From Lachnoclostridium sp. An169 (GTDB taxonomy: Bacteria > Bacillota > Clostridia > Lachnospirales > Lachnospiraceae), in assembly GCF_002160525.1 (NCBI RefSeq), contig NZ_NFKT01000001.1, forward strand, positions 186,001 to 250,000: a stretch of 64,000 nucleotides of DNA, in the 5' to 3' direction. The notes below the pieces were generated by a model, which saw only the letters and a program-made list of their open reading frames with translations, had not been told where the DNA came from and ran no database searches. Both the position numbers and the translations under genes were made by a program. Shown one piece after another: positions 44,090 to 53,752 of the stretch (its first letter is position 1; each line of letters opens with the position of its first letter).

Positions 44090-45289
44090 ATGGCAGCACT
44101 TAACAAAAAAACAGTAGATGATATCAATGTAAATGGGAAAAGAGTCCTTGTAAGATGTGACTTCAACGTACCGCTTCAGGACGGAAAGATCACAGACGAT
44201 ACCCGTATCGTTGCGGCACTTCCGACGATCAAGAAACTGATCGCTGACGGAGGAAAGGTTATCCTCTGCTCACATCTTGGAAAACCGAAGGGAGAGCCGA
44301 AGCCGGAGCTGTCTCTTGCGCCGGTTGCAGCAAGACTTTCCGAACTCCTCGGAAAAGAAGTGAAATTTGCAGCTGATCCGGAAGTTGTCGGACCGAACGC
44401 AAAGGCTGCAGTTGAAGCTATGCAGGACGGAGATGTTGTCCTTCTTGAGAATACACGTTACAGAGCTGAGGAGACGAAGAACGGCGATGAGTTCTCCAAA
44501 GAGCTTGCTTCCCTCTGCGATGTATTTGTAAACGATGCATTTGGTACAGCCCACAGAGCACACTGCTCCAACGTAGGTGTTACAAAATATGTTGACACAG
44601 CAGTAGTGGGATACCTGATGGAGAAAGAGATCAAATTCCTCGGAAATGCAGTTGAGAATCCGGAGAGACCGTTTGTGGCTATTCTCGGCGGATCCAAAGT
44701 TTCCAGCAAGATTTCCGTTATCAACAACCTGCTTGACAAGGTTGACACACTGATCATCGGCGGAGGAATGTGCTATACATTCACAAAGGCTCAGGGAGGA
44801 AATGTAGGAAATTCACTTCTTGAGGAAGATTATCTGCAGTATGCACTTGACATGGTTAAGAAAGCAGAAGAGAAAGGCGTGAAGCTTCTTCTTCCGGTTG
44901 ACGCAGTTGCAGCAGATGCATTCTCCAACGATGCAAACACTCAGGTTGTGGCACAGAATGAGATCCCGGACGGCTGGATGGGTCTTGATATCGGACCGGA
45001 GACAGCTAAGATGTTCGCTGACGCAGTAAAATCTGCCAAGACAGTTGTATGGAACGGACCGATGGGATGCTTCGAGATGCCGAAGTTTGCTGAGGGAACA
45101 AAGGCAGTTGCCGAGGCTCTTGCAAATACAGACGCTGTTACAATCATCGGCGGCGGTGACTCCGCAGCAGCAGTAAACCAGCTCGGATACGGCGACAAGA
45201 TGACCCACATCTCCACAGGCGGCGGCGCTTCCCTTGAGTTCCTTGAAGGAAAAGAACTTCCGGGCGTAGCAGCAGCTAATGATAAGTAA
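44090..45289 (+). CDS. pgk: Phosphoglycerate kinase
   Basis: A 399-residue glycolytic kinase making ATP from 1,3-bisphosphoglycerate. It has the N-terminal [18 protein letters not shown] (about 16-33), the basic patch at [10 protein letters not shown] (about 61-70), and the C-terminal GGGDSAAAV (about 363-371). Codon use is biased as in gap. Two hairpins separate it from gap and an unusual structured spacer separates it from tpiA. Confidence 0.98.
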   Translation: MAALNKKTVDDINVNGKRVLVRCDFNVPLQDGKITDDTRIVAALPTIKKLIADGGKVILCSHLGKPKGEPKPELSLAPVAARLSELLGKEVKFAADPEVVGPNAKAAVEAMQDGDVVLLENTRYRAEETKNGDEFSKELASLCDVFVNDAFGTAHRAHCSNVGVTKYVDTAVVGYLMEKEIKFLGNAVENPERPFVAILGGSKVSSKISVINNLLDKVDTLIIGGGMCYTFTKAQGGNVGNSLLEEDYLQYALDMVKKAEEKGVKLLLPVDAVAADAFSNDANTQVVAQNEIPDGWMGLDIGPETAKMFADAVKSAKTVVWNGPMGCFEMPKFAEGTKAVAEALANTDAVTIIGGGDSAAAVNQLGYGDKMTHISTGGGASLEFLEGKELPGVAAANDK

Positions 45290-45290
45290 A

Positions 45291-45390
45291 AAGCTTAGTG
45301 AAGGCAAGTCGGAGGCGCAGGCTGAACTTAGCGTTTACTTAGTTCGGCGCACTTGGCGAGGTCTTTTCGAGCCTAGTAAGGCGAACATCG
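45291..45390 (+). repeat. Structured intergenic element, copy before tpiA
   Basis: It contains two adjacent hairpin-like units, each with a T-T mismatch in the stem: GAACTTAG...CTTAGTTC (45325-45345) and ACTTGGC...GCCTAGT (45351-45377). The core 45349-45376 matches the element before purB at 24 of 28 bases. It almost fills the pgk-tpiA spacer. Confidence 0.6.
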
Positions 45391-45414
45391 AATATATATA
45401 GGAGATAAATAAAA

Positions 45415-46164
45415 ATGGCAAGAAAGAAAATTATCGCAGGCAACTGGAAGATGAACAAGACTCCGAGCGAGGCAGTTGCACTGGTAGAAGAATTAAAACC
45501 CCTCGTTGCAAATGAGGAGGTTGACGTAGTATTCTGCGTACCGGCCATCGATATCGTACCGGTTGTGGAAGCTGTAAAAGGAACCAACATCCAGGTTGGA
45601 GCAGAGAACATGTATTTTGAGGAGAGCGGCGCTTACACAGGCGAGATCGCTCCGAACATGCTTGTAGATGCAGGTGTGAAATACGTAGTTCTCGGACATT
45701 CCGAGAGAAGAGATTACTTCGGAGAGACAAACGAGGACGTCAACAAGAAAGTCCTCAAAGCACTTGAGCACGGCATCACACCGATCATGTGCTGCGGCGA
45801 GACTCTGGAGCAGAGAGAGCAGGGCGTGACGATGGACTTCATCCGTCAGCAGGTGAAGGTTGGTCTTCAGAACGTGACAGCAGACCAGGCAAAAACCATG
45901 GTTATCGCTTACGAGCCGATCTGGGCAATCGGAACAGGCAAGACTGCTACAACAGAGCAGGCTGAGGAAGTCTGCAAGGGAATCCGCGAGTGCATCGCTG
46001 AGGTTTATGACAAGGCGACAGCAGAGGAGATCCGCATCCAGTACGGCGGATCTGTAAATGCAGGAAACGCTGCAGAGCTGTTTGCACAGCCGGATATCGA
46101 CGGCGGTCTGGTAGGCGGTGCTTCTTTGAAAGCTGATTTCGGAAAGATCGTAAACTATAAATAA
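45415..46164 (+). CDS. tpiA: Triosephosphate isomerase
   Basis: A 249-residue TIM-barrel enzyme interconverting DHAP and GAP. It has AGNWKMNKT (8-16) with catalytic Asn and Lys, [12 protein letters not shown] (about 93-104) with catalytic His, and [15 protein letters not shown] (about 164-178) with the catalytic Glu and the mobile loop. [10 protein letters not shown] binds phosphate. It ends the gap-pgk-tpiA operon at a strong terminator. Confidence 0.98.
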   Translation: MARKKIIAGNWKMNKTPSEAVALVEELKPLVANEEVDVVFCVPAIDIVPVVEAVKGTNIQVGAENMYFEESGAYTGEIAPNMLVDAGVKYVVLGHSERRDYFGETNEDVNKKVLKALEHGITPIMCCGETLEQREQGVTMDFIRQQVKVGLQNVTADQAKTMVIAYEPIWAIGTGKTATTEQAEEVCKGIRECIAEVYDKATAEEIRIQYGGSVNAGNAAELFAQPDIDGGLVGGASLKADFGKIVNYK

Positions 46165-46200
46165 TAATTACAGGTAAAAGAAACAGTTACCGGAAATGGA

Positions 46201-46231
46201 ACGGGCATGGCTTCGGCTGTGTCCGTTTTTT
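46201..46231 (+). terminator. Terminator of the gap-pgk-tpiA operon
   Basis: An 11-bp stem (ACGGGCATGGC / GCTGTGTCCGT, with G-U pairs) and a stable TTCG tetraloop, followed by TTTTT. Confidence 0.9.
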
Positions 46232-46326
46232 GAGTTGGGGGAGAATGGGCGTGCGTACTGTATTGGAATGGACAGACTCTATCAGCAATGAACATATCCT
46301 GCAGGGTATGGAATTTACGGTGATAC

Positions 46327-46355
46327 TTGCAGGGACTGCCGTGAAATGGTAAAAT
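46327..46355 (+). promoter_or_regulatory. Promoter of the AAA-ATPase/nuclease gene
   Basis: TTGCAG (46327-46332), a 17-bp spacer and TAAAAT (46350-46355), 49 bp before the start codon. Confidence 0.55.
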
Positions 46356-46403
46356 CAGACTTAACATGGAACAGAAAATACGGACGGAAAGGTGTGCGGA
46401 CGC

Positions 46404-48191
46404 ATGATGGATATGACAAAGAAAAGACTGCCGGTTGGAATAGACAGCTTTGAAAAAATACGATCTCTCGATTTTTATTATGTGGATAAAACCCGAATGA
46501 TCCGTGATCTGCTTTTTAAATGGGGGGAAGTAAATCTTTTTACCCGACCGAGGAGATTCGGTAAGACTTTGAATATGAGTATGCTGAAAGCATTCTTTGA
46601 AGTAGACTGTGACAGATCACTTTTCGACGGGCTTGAGATTACAAAAGAGACAGAACTGTGCAACAATTATATGGGGCAGTTCCCGGTGATCTCTGTGAGC
46701 CTGAAAAGCGTGGATGGCATGAGCTATCAGAGCGCCCGTGCGGCACTGAGCAGGGTGATCGGAAATGAAGCGCGCCGCTTTTCCTGCCTGTCAGACAGTG
46801 AACGGCTGGACTCGGGAGATCAGAAGATGTACCGCGCTCTGACGGATATTAAGGACGGAATGTTTACGATGTCGGATGAAATGCTCTGCGACAGCCTGCG
46901 TACCCTATCCCAGCTTCTTGCAAAACATTACGGGAAAAATGTGATCCTGCTGATCGATGAATACGATGTGCCTCTTGATAAAGCATTTCATGGAGGATAT
47001 TATACGGAAATGGTATCCCTGATCCGTAATGTGTTTGGAAATGCGCTGAAAACCAATCCGGATCTGTACTTTGCCGTGCTGACAGGGTGTCTGCGGGTGG
47101 CGAAAGAAAGTATATTTACCGGGCTGAATAATCTGAAAGTTTTTTCCGGTACGAGTGCCAGATTTGATGAATATTTTGGCTTTACTGATCGGGAAGTAAG
47201 GGATATGTTAGAGTATTATGGACTGGAAGACAGGTATGAAGCGGTGAAAAACTGGTATGACGGATACCGGTTTGGCAATACAGATGTCTATTGCCCCTGG
47301 GATGTGATCAGTTATTGCGATGAGCTGACAGATGCAGAAAAGACAGAACCAAAGAATTACTGGGTCAATACAAGTGGAAACGATGCAGTCCGTTACCTGA
47401 TCGGGAGAGCAGGAAACGAGGTGCTGAAAAGCGAGATTGAGACCCTGGTTGCCGGTGAAACAGTTGAAAAGGAAATTCATGAGGAACTGACCTACAATGA
47501 AATCTATTCTTCTGTAGATAATGTCTGGAGTCTGCTGTATATGACAGGATATCTGACACAGCATGAATCATCTGCAGGCAGCAGGCTGCGGTTATGCATT
47601 CCAAATATGGAAATCCGCAGTATTTTTACCGGTCAGATCCTGTCTATGTTTAAGGAAACGGCAGCTGCCGATGGGGAACGGCTGGGAGCGTTCTGCAGTG
47701 CGCTTGAGAGCGGAGATGCAGCGGAAGTGGAACGGATCTTTACGTCTTATCTTGAAAAGACCATTAGCATCCGTGATACTTTTGCCAGAAAGCCGACAAA
47801 AGAAAATTTCTACCATGGTATCCTGTTGGGGATTCTTGGCTATAAAGATGGTTGGACTGTGAAATCCAATAAAGAATCCGGGAATGGGTACAGTGATATT
47901 TTAGTCAGGATTGAGGATGAAGATACAGGCATTATTATAGAAGTGAAATATGCGGAGAAGGGAAGTCTTGAGACGGTCTGCCGGGACGCCCTTGCCCAGA
48001 TTGACAGAAATGGGTATGTGGACGAATTAAGACAGGAAGGATGTCATGTGATTCTGAAATACGGGATTGCATGTAGCAGGAAAGTCTGCCGGGTAGTTGT
48101 GGACAAGGAACACTGTCCATCTGTTTATCTTGCGAACGTTGATCTTGGGGAAATAGATTTGGAACGAAAAGTTGACGGTCGGACGATATAA
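46404..48191 (+). CDS. AAA-ATPase-like protein with PD-(D/E)XK nuclease-like domain
   Basis: A 595-residue protein of the 'AAA-ATPase_like plus DUF1703' type. The N-terminal signature GIDSFEKIRSLDFYYVDKT is followed by a divergent Walker A, RPRRFGKTLN (about 44-53), and Walker B VILLIDEYDVPLDKA (about 179-193). The C-terminus (about 470-560) has a PD-(D/E)XK-like core with GYSDILVRI and GIIIEVKY. Such genes occur in many copies in gut Clostridia and Bacteroidetes, and their role is unknown; mobility or defence has been suggested but is unproven. ATG 46404 is chosen; an upstream GTG is possible. It lies between tpiA and gpmI. Confidence 0.88.
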   Translation: MMDMTKKRLPVGIDSFEKIRSLDFYYVDKTRMIRDLLFKWGEVNLFTRPRRFGKTLNMSMLKAFFEVDCDRSLFDGLEITKETELCNNYMGQFPVISVSLKSVDGMSYQSARAALSRVIGNEARRFSCLSDSERLDSGDQKMYRALTDIKDGMFTMSDEMLCDSLRTLSQLLAKHYGKNVILLIDEYDVPLDKAFHGGYYTEMVSLIRNVFGNALKTNPDLYFAVLTGCLRVAKESIFTGLNNLKVFSGTSARFDEYFGFTDREVRDMLEYYGLEDRYEAVKNWYDGYRFGNTDVYCPWDVISYCDELTDAEKTEPKNYWVNTSGNDAVRYLIGRAGNEVLKSEIETLVAGETVEKEIHEELTYNEIYSSVDNVWSLLYMTGYLTQHESSAGSRLRLCIPNMEIRSIFTGQILSMFKETAAADGERLGAFCSALESGDAAEVERIFTSYLEKTISIRDTFARKPTKENFYHGILLGILGYKDGWTVKSNKESGNGYSDILVRIEDEDTGIIIEVKYAEKGSLETVCRDALAQIDRNGYVDELRQEGCHVILKYGIACSRKVCRVVVDKEHCPSVYLANVDLGEIDLERKVDGRTI

Positions 48192-48292
48192 ATGCCTTAA
48201 CTTTCTGCAACTGAATATTGTAGAATATGCACATGACAAAGCAAAAAAGAATGTATGCACGATAAAGAGAAGGGGCTGTTCAGGGAGGGGGG

Positions 48293-48736
48293 GTGACATT
48301 GAAACCGAAAGATAAAAGGAAATATATCCTGTATATTTTTCTGGCAATTTTCGTGATTGTCTGTGTTTTATGTTTTTTATACTCAGAAAGAAAGGCGGAT
48401 CTTATCATCACACCATCCACCCATGAGGAGATCGTCTGGCTGGAGATGGAAAACAAAGAGACGGCATCATCAGACTATAGCGCAGAGTTTTGTTTATATG
48501 ACAGGGACTGTAATTACATTCAGATCTGTTTTCAGTTACCCCGTGACAGCCGGGAACTATTACAGCCTGGCGCACTCGACATCTGTGTGGATGACAGTGA
48601 AATTTCTGAGTACAGCATTACAACCGAGACATACTGGACCAGAAGTTATGTACTGGTTTTGCTGGATAATATAATGGAAGTCCGGACGGTTGAGTGTAAA
48701 TATGGGGAGAACACTTTTGAAGCTATCCTTAAATGA
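48293..48736 (+). CDS. Small membrane-anchored protein of unknown function
   Basis: A 147-residue protein with one N-terminal transmembrane helix (about 10-31, KYILYIFLAIFVIVCVLCFL) and an extracytoplasmic domain of about 115 residues with alternating strands and three cysteines. I do not recognise a family. It starts with GTG (or TTG two codons later) after GGGAGGGGG. It may form a unit with the following small gene, 28 bp on. Confidence 0.6.
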   Translation: MTLKPKDKRKYILYIFLAIFVIVCVLCFLYSERKADLIITPSTHEEIVWLEMENKETASSDYSAEFCLYDRDCNYIQICFQLPRDSRELLQPGALDICVDDSEISEYSITTETYWTRSYVLVLLDNIMEVRTVECKYGENTFEAILK

Positions 48737-48764
48737 CTGGATTTATTTCTTGGAGGTGACAAAG

Positions 48765-48965
48765 ATGATCGTAATTGGAGCTGCTCTCTTTCTCTGCGGG
48801 CTTGTCATGCTGATCAGCCCCGGGACCGTATATCAGTTCACAGAGAGTTGGAAGAACAACCGGGACGGAGAACCTTCTGATTTGTATAAGCTGACTACAA
48901 GGATCGAGGGAGGGATTCTTCTTATTGTCGGGATCGTACTGCTTGTCATGAGGTTTTCCGGCTGA
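48765..48965 (+). CDS. Small two-helix membrane protein (DUF6199-like)
   Basis: A 66-residue protein with two transmembrane helices (about 2-17 and 46-62) joined by a loop containing TESWKNNRDGEPSDLY. This pattern recalls DUF6199 proteins (from memory). ATG 48765 is preferred because GGAGGTGA lies 5 bp upstream; earlier starts would add a segment reading through the previous gene. Function is unknown. Confidence 0.65.
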   Translation: MIVIGAALFLCGLVMLISPGTVYQFTESWKNNRDGEPSDLYKLTTRIEGGILLIVGIVLLVMRFSG

Positions 48966-49020
48966 CCGCGGAAAACAGTTGTCCTCTGATACGGATATGG
49001 AAAATAACTGCCTCTGATGC

Positions 49021-49049
49021 TTGAAAAATCCCCATAAAACGGTTACAAT
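49021..49049 (+). promoter_or_regulatory. gpmI promoter
   Basis: TTGAAA (49021-49026), a 17-bp spacer and TACAAT (49044-49049), 49 bp before the gpmI start. Confidence 0.75.
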
Positions 49050-49097
49050 AGTCTACGGGACAAAGAACCCTAATGTACAGATAAAGGAGATATGGAC

Positions 49098-50636
49098 ATG
49101 AGTAAAAGACCAACCGTATTGATGATATTAGATGGCTATGGCTTAAGAGACGAAGTCAAGGGGAATGCTGTAGCGGAGGGAAAGACTCCGGTTATGGACA
49201 AGCTGATGGCTGAGTATCCGTTTGTGAGAGGAAATGCAAGCGGCCTTGCTGTAGGACTTCCGGAAGGACAGATGGGAAACTCTGAGGTAGGACACCTGAA
49301 CATGGGTGCGGGACGTATCGTATACCAGGATCTGACTAAGATTACAAAAGCGATCCAGGACGGAGACTTCTTCGAGAATAAGGCGCTTCTCGCAGCGTGT
49401 GACAATGCGAAGAAGAACAACTCCGCACTTCATCTGATGGGACTTGTTTCCGACGGCGGTGTTCACAGCCACAACACTCACATCTACGGACTGCTTGAGC
49501 TGGCAAAGAGACAGGGACTTGAGAAAGTTTACGTACACTGTTTCCTGGACGGCCGTGATACGCCTCCGGCATCCGGAAAAGAGTATGTGGAAGAACTGGA
49601 AGCAAAGATGAAAGAGATCGGTGTCGGAGAAGTTGCCACAGTGGCAGGACGCTACTATGCAATGGACAGAGACAACCGCTGGGACCGTGTAGAGAAAGCT
49701 TACAATGCTCTTGTAAAAGGCGAGGGCGTGAAGGCTGATTCCGCTGTGGAGGGAATCCAGACTTCCTATGACAATGAGAAGACAGACGAGTTCGTTGAGC
49801 CGATGGTAGTGATGAAAGACGGCGCTCCGACAGCTACGGTAAAAGACGGTGACTCTATTATTTTCTTCAACTTCCGTCCGGACCGCGCAAGAGAGATCAC
49901 GAGAACTTTCTGCGACGATGATTTTACAGGATTTGACAGAGGCGAGAGAATAAAGACCACATATGTGTGCTTTACAGAATATGATGTTACGATTCCGAAC
50001 AAACTGGTTGCATTTGAAAAAGAGGAGATCACCAATACATTCGGAGAGTTCCTGGCAGCACACAATATGACCCAGGCTCGTATTGCCGAGACAGAGAAGT
50101 ACGCACATGTTACATTCTTCTTCAACGGCGGTGTAGAGGAGCCGAACCCGGGCGAGGACAGAATTCTTGTGAAATCCCCGAAGGTTGCCACATATGACCT
50201 GAAGCCGGAGATGAGTGCATATGAAGTGTGCGACAAGCTTGTGGAGGCCATCAAATCCGGAAAATATGACGTGATCATCATCAACTTCGCCAACCCGGAT
50301 ATGGTAGGACATACAGGTGTGGAAGCTGCGGCGATCAAGGCAATCGAGGCAGTTGACAAGTGCGTTGGCAGAGCAGTTGACGCTATCAAAGAAGTGGACG
50401 GACAGATGTTTATCTGCGCAGACCACGGAAACGCAGAGCAGCTCATTGATGAGGAGACAGGCGAGCCGTTCACCGCACACACTACCAACCAGGTTCCGTT
50501 CATCCTTGTAAATGCAGATCCGTCTTATAAGTTAAGAGAGGGCGGCTGCCTGGCAGATATCGCACCGACTCTGATCGAACTGATGGGAATGGAGCAGCCA
50601 AAAGAGATGACAGGAAAATCCCTTCTTGTAAAATAG
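49098..50636 (+). CDS. gpmI: 2,3-bisphosphoglycerate-independent phosphoglycerate mutase
   Basis: A 512-residue di-metal (Mn) alkaline-phosphatase-superfamily mutase. It has VLMILDGYG (7-15) with the metal-binding Asp, [16 protein letters not shown] (about 58-73) with the phosphorylated Ser, and [12 protein letters not shown] (about 436-447) with the second metal site. It converts 3-phosphoglycerate to 2-phosphoglycerate. ATG 49098 is 8 bp after AAGGAG; the ATG at 49092 is too close. Codon use resembles gap, pgk and tpiA. Confidence 0.97.
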   Translation: MSKRPTVLMILDGYGLRDEVKGNAVAEGKTPVMDKLMAEYPFVRGNASGLAVGLPEGQMGNSEVGHLNMGAGRIVYQDLTKITKAIQDGDFFENKALLAACDNAKKNNSALHLMGLVSDGGVHSHNTHIYGLLELAKRQGLEKVYVHCFLDGRDTPPASGKEYVEELEAKMKEIGVGEVATVAGRYYAMDRDNRWDRVEKAYNALVKGEGVKADSAVEGIQTSYDNEKTDEFVEPMVVMKDGAPTATVKDGDSIIFFNFRPDRAREITRTFCDDDFTGFDRGERIKTTYVCFTEYDVTIPNKLVAFEKEEITNTFGEFLAAHNMTQARIAETEKYAHVTFFFNGGVEEPNPGEDRILVKSPKVATYDLKPEMSAYEVCDKLVEAIKSGKYDVIIINFANPDMVGHTGVEAAAIKAIEAVDKCVGRAVDAIKEVDGQMFICADHGNAEQLIDEETGEPFTAHTTNQVPFILVNADPSYKLREGGCLADIAPTLIELMGMEQPKEMTGKSLLVK

Positions 50637-50675
50637 GGACTGTGAATACGGATAAGAACGATAGCAGGAGATAAG

Positions 50676-50709
50676 AAACTCTCAGGGGAATCGACCCCCT
50701 GGGAGTTTT
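50676..50709 (+). terminator. Terminator after gpmI
   Basis: A stem of about 12 bp, AACTCTCAGGGG with CCCCTGGGAGTT, one mismatch and a short loop, followed by TTTTC. Confidence 0.8.
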
Positions 50710-50778
50710 CTGGTCGTATCGGACATTGAGCAGGCAGAAGGGATTCGATATCAGAAAAAAAGGAGAAGGAATAGAAAA

Positions 50779-51282
50779 ATGGGTGAGAAACTGACAAAAA
50801 GTGACGTGGAAAAGATCCAGGCGGAGATCGACCACCGGAAACTGGTGGAGAGAAAAGAGCTGATCGAGGCTGTCAAGGAGGCGCGTTCCCACGGCGACCT
50901 GAGCGAAAACTTTGAGTACCATGCGGCAAAAAAGGAGAAAAACCGCAATGAGAGCCGGATCCGTTATCTGGAGAGGATGCTGAAGACCGCGGTGATCGTG
51001 GAAGACCACTCGAAGGAAGATGAGGTCGGGCTTAACAATACAGTCGAGATCTACTGCGAGGACGATGATGAGGTGGAGACATACCGTATCGTCACTTCTG
51101 TAAGAGGAAGTTCCCTTAACGGGCTGGTGAGCATTGAGTCCCCACTTGGGAAAGCGCTGCTCGGACACCGGGAGGGGGACCGGGTCTTTGTAAAGGTCAG
51201 CGATGACTATGGATATTATGTGGTGATCCGCAAAGTGATCAACACCCAGAGCGAGGCAGACGACCATATCCGGAGCTATTAG
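50779..51282 (+). CDS. greA: Transcription elongation factor GreA-like
   Basis: A 167-residue GreA/GreB factor. The N-terminal coiled coil (about 5-75) carries the acidic tip in AVKEARSHGDLSENFEYHAA, which reaches into the RNA polymerase secondary channel to stimulate cleavage of backtracked RNA. The C-terminal FKBP-like domain ends with GDRVFVKV. The identity could be GreA or a second Gre-type paralogue. It starts after AAGGAGAAGG, 27 bp before the HAD gene, with which it may be co-transcribed. Confidence 0.9.
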   Translation: MGEKLTKSDVEKIQAEIDHRKLVERKELIEAVKEARSHGDLSENFEYHAAKKEKNRNESRIRYLERMLKTAVIVEDHSKEDEVGLNNTVEIYCEDDDEVETYRIVTSVRGSSLNGLVSIESPLGKALLGHREGDRVFVKVSDDYGYYVVIRKVINTQSEADDHIRSY

Positions 51283-51309
51283 ATTTCGGAATCGGGAGGT
51301 GTTTATTAT

Positions 51310-51969
51310 ATGGTGATCAGAACAGTTTTATTTGATCTGGACGGCACGATTACAGATTCCGGTCCCGGGATCATGAACGGAGTCCGGTATGCCCTGAAAA
51401 AGGCGGGGATGAGAGAAGCATCGGAAGAAGAACTCCGCTCCTTTATCGGACCGCCGCTGAAGGAACAGTTCAGGGATTTCTGCGGGATCACGGATGAGGA
51501 GGCTGCGGAGATGGTGCGGCTTTACCGGGAATATTATACGGAAAAGGGAATCTTTGAAAACGCGGTGTACGACGGTGTGATTTCCATGCTGTCCCAGTTG
51601 AAGGCAGCAGGTCTTCAGATCCTTCTGGCGACTTCCAAGCCGGAGAAGTTTGCAAAGATTATTGCGGAGCATTTTGACTTTGCCCGGTATTTTGATTTTA
51701 TCGGCGGCGCCAACATGGACGGCACGAGGACGGACAAGCAGGAAGTGATCGAGTACGTGCTTTCCTCCTGCGGTGTGAAGAACCGGGATGAGGTCATGAT
51801 GGTTGGGGATCGTTGCTATGATATCGAAGGGGCAGGAAAAGCGGGCGTTCATTCCCTTGGCGTCCTCTATGGCTATGGGAGCCGGGAAGAGATGGAAAAG
51901 GCAGGTGCAGAGCTGATTGCAGAGAGCCCGCAGGAGGCTGCAGGGATGATATTGACACCCGGGCTGTGA
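51310..51969 (+). CDS. HAD-superfamily hydrolase (phosphoglycolate phosphatase-like)
   Basis: A 219-residue HAD subfamily IA phosphatase. Motif I is FDLDGTITDSG (about 8-18) with both Asp residues, motif II is LLATSK, motif III is the Lys around KPEKF, and motif IV is MMVGDRCYDIEGA (about 156-168). The helical cap fits Gph/PpaX-type enzymes, but the substrate is unknown. It starts with ATG after GGGAGG. Confidence 0.9.
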   Translation: MVIRTVLFDLDGTITDSGPGIMNGVRYALKKAGMREASEEELRSFIGPPLKEQFRDFCGITDEEAAEMVRLYREYYTEKGIFENAVYDGVISMLSQLKAAGLQILLATSKPEKFAKIIAEHFDFARYFDFIGGANMDGTRTDKQEVIEYVLSSCGVKNRDEVMMVGDRCYDIEGAGKAGVHSLGVLYGYGSREEMEKAGAELIAESPQEAAGMILTPGL

Positions 51970-52125
51970 AATGAGGTATTTATCCCAAATGAGGAAGCGG
52001 GGGAAGAATTTAACATAGATTTTTCATTGCCTGATGCATATTTTTTACATGCTGGATCTATAATCTTGATCAGGAATCAAGGATATATCTTATTTACTAA
52101 GGATTTAAAAAGTGAGGGATTCAGG

Positions 52126-52371
52126 ATGTACAGGGCATTGTGGAACTTTATTACAAGGTATACGGATAACAGCCATGCGGTCTCGGTATTTCTTCCGCTG
52201 ATGATCGTCGGGTGGACAGTTGCAGGGATTCTTGCAGGACTGGCAGTTTGTGCCATTACAGGCGCAGACATCATGCAGTCTCTTGCAAATCTGGTCTGTG
52301 CAGGCGGATATGCAGGGCTGATTCTGGGACTGTTCGGAGGATGTTTATTCCTGTTCCGGATTGATGTGTAG
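52126..52371 (+). CDS. Small membrane protein of unknown function
   Basis: An 81-residue protein with two transmembrane helices (about 20-45 and 54-76), Ala/Gly-rich, and no recognisable domain. ATG 52126 follows AGTGAGGG at 7 bp. It lies between the HAD gene and a terminator. Confidence 0.6.
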   Translation: MYRALWNFITRYTDNSHAVSVFLPLMIVGWTVAGILAGLAVCAITGADIMQSLANLVCAGGYAGLILGLFGGCLFLFRIDV

Positions 52372-52455
52372 AAGCAGGAATCTGTGCTTGGACGTCTGGC
52401 CGGGCAGTATGATGAACAATAGAAAGTGAATATGCAGATATAAGTAAGATGAAAG

Positions 52456-52480
52456 CGGACTCTTCGGAGTCCGTTTTTTA
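52456..52480 (+). terminator. Terminator after the small membrane protein gene
   Basis: A 7-bp stem CGGACTC / GAGTCCG with a TTCG tetraloop, followed by TTTTTT. Confidence 0.9.
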
Positions 52481-52496
52481 AGATTATATTAAGATT

Positions 52497-52506
52497 GGGG
52501 GGGGGG
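52497..52506 (+). repeat. G10 homopolymer tract
   Basis: Ten consecutive G lie 84 bp before the lipoprotein start, in its presumed promoter region. Confidence 0.9.
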
Positions 52507-52589
52507 TAGTTTTTTAGAATCTGCCTGTGGTATACTTGTCATAGAAGGATAGTATTACGGTGATCTGTTTTATTGAGGGAGGTGGACAG

Positions 52590-53690
52590 ATGTACAGAAA
52601 AGGAATGAAGATTGTTCTGCTGGCAGCAGGGCTCGTATTTGGCAGTGCCTTTCTGACGGGCTGCGGCGAGAAGGAAATTTCCGGGACAGTGGCGGAACAG
52701 CAGATGCAGGACGACATCGGGATTGTCTCTTTTGTCGTTGAATCGGAGAAGGGAGACAGAACCGGAGTACTGATGACGGACGAGACGTCGATCATTTCCT
52801 GGGCGGACGGGGTGAGTGAAGAGGACTTCAAGCACGGCAGAGTGGAGGAAGCAGAGGTTACGGTAACGCCCCAACAGGACGGCAGACGGTCAATGACAAC
52901 GGCAGACGGGGATAAGATCACAGCGTACAATGCAGAGCGGATCGAGGTCAACCGGGCGAAGATGGCGGAAACAGAAGACCTGACTCTTTCCGACGGCACA
53001 CCGGCGGAATACTGGAGAGGACAGGCGTATTCTGCCTACCGGCTGAAGGATGGCACGGAACTTCTGACAGTGGAGGACAATACAGACTGGGACTATATGG
53101 TGTCATCCGATGACGGCGGATTTATCCGGCTTGGCGATACGGCAAAAGAGAAGATCAAAGCGTATTTTGATGAGCGCGGGGAACTTTACAGTATACCGGA
53201 AGAACTGGAGAAGGCATACAGTGCATATCAGAAAACGGAAGATAAAGACAGTTTTCAGCCTTATGTCGTGGGAATGGAAATAGCGCCTGTCTCGTACAGC
53301 GAGAAAGTTATATATTTCCGTACTAACGTCACGTATTCGCTTGATGAATCGGAAGCCACAGAGTATTCTCTGGGAGATGCGTTTGACCGGGAGACCGGAG
53401 AAAAGAGAGATACCTGGGATCTGTTCAGCTGTGATGAAGAGACTGCGAAGAAGACCATTCTGGAACTGTCCGGGCTGAACGGAACTGACCGGGAAAATGG
53501 GCTGACAGAAAGCCAGAGCCAGGCTCTGATCGATAACATGAAACCGGAATATGTCGTGTTTGAGCCATCCGGTCTGGCGGTATATTATCCGAAAGGCACA
53601 CTTGATTTTGAAGATAATCTTTACGCCCTTGTTATTGATTATGATGAGCGGCTTTGCGGGATGCTGCATGACTGGGCAGCGCCTGTGTAA
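52590..53690 (+). CDS. Lipoprotein with DUF3298/RsiV-like C-terminal region
   Basis: A 366-residue predicted lipoprotein with lipobox LTGC (Cys about 22). The C-terminal part from about residue 200 (YAVVID-like strands: EYVVFEPSGLAVYYPKG, then DNLYALVIDY) recalls the DUF3298 domain of RsiV-type proteins, which bind peptidoglycan-active partners. The N-terminal part (about 30-190) is unrecognised. There is no sigma factor gene beside it. It starts after GGGAGGTG. Function is unknown. Confidence 0.6.
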   Translation: MYRKGMKIVLLAAGLVFGSAFLTGCGEKEISGTVAEQQMQDDIGIVSFVVESEKGDRTGVLMTDETSIISWADGVSEEDFKHGRVEEAEVTVTPQQDGRRSMTTADGDKITAYNAERIEVNRAKMAETEDLTLSDGTPAEYWRGQAYSAYRLKDGTELLTVEDNTDWDYMVSSDDGGFIRLGDTAKEKIKAYFDERGELYSIPEELEKAYSAYQKTEDKDSFQPYVVGMEIAPVSYSEKVIYFRTNVTYSLDESEATEYSLGDAFDRETGEKRDTWDLFSCDEETAKKTILELSGLNGTDRENGLTESQSQALIDNMKPEYVVFEPSGLAVYYPKGTLDFEDNLYALVIDYDERLCGMLHDWAAPV

Positions 53691-53696
53691 TAAAAT

Positions 53697-53750
53697 GAAA
53701 ACCTTCAAACTGACAGGATTTTTTTCTTATGTCAGTTTGAAGGTTTTTTT
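53697..53750. terminator. Bidirectional terminator
   Basis: A perfect 15-bp stem (ACCTTCAAACTGACA / TGTCAGTTTGAAGGT) with a 14-nt loop, A and T runs at both ends, between two convergent genes. Confidence 0.95.
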
Positions 53751-53752
53751 AC

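Noticed and set aside
46201..46391. A riboswitch before the AAA-ATPase/nuclease gene
   Set aside because: Only a terminator and a simple promoter are visible; no conserved riboswitch pattern was recognised.
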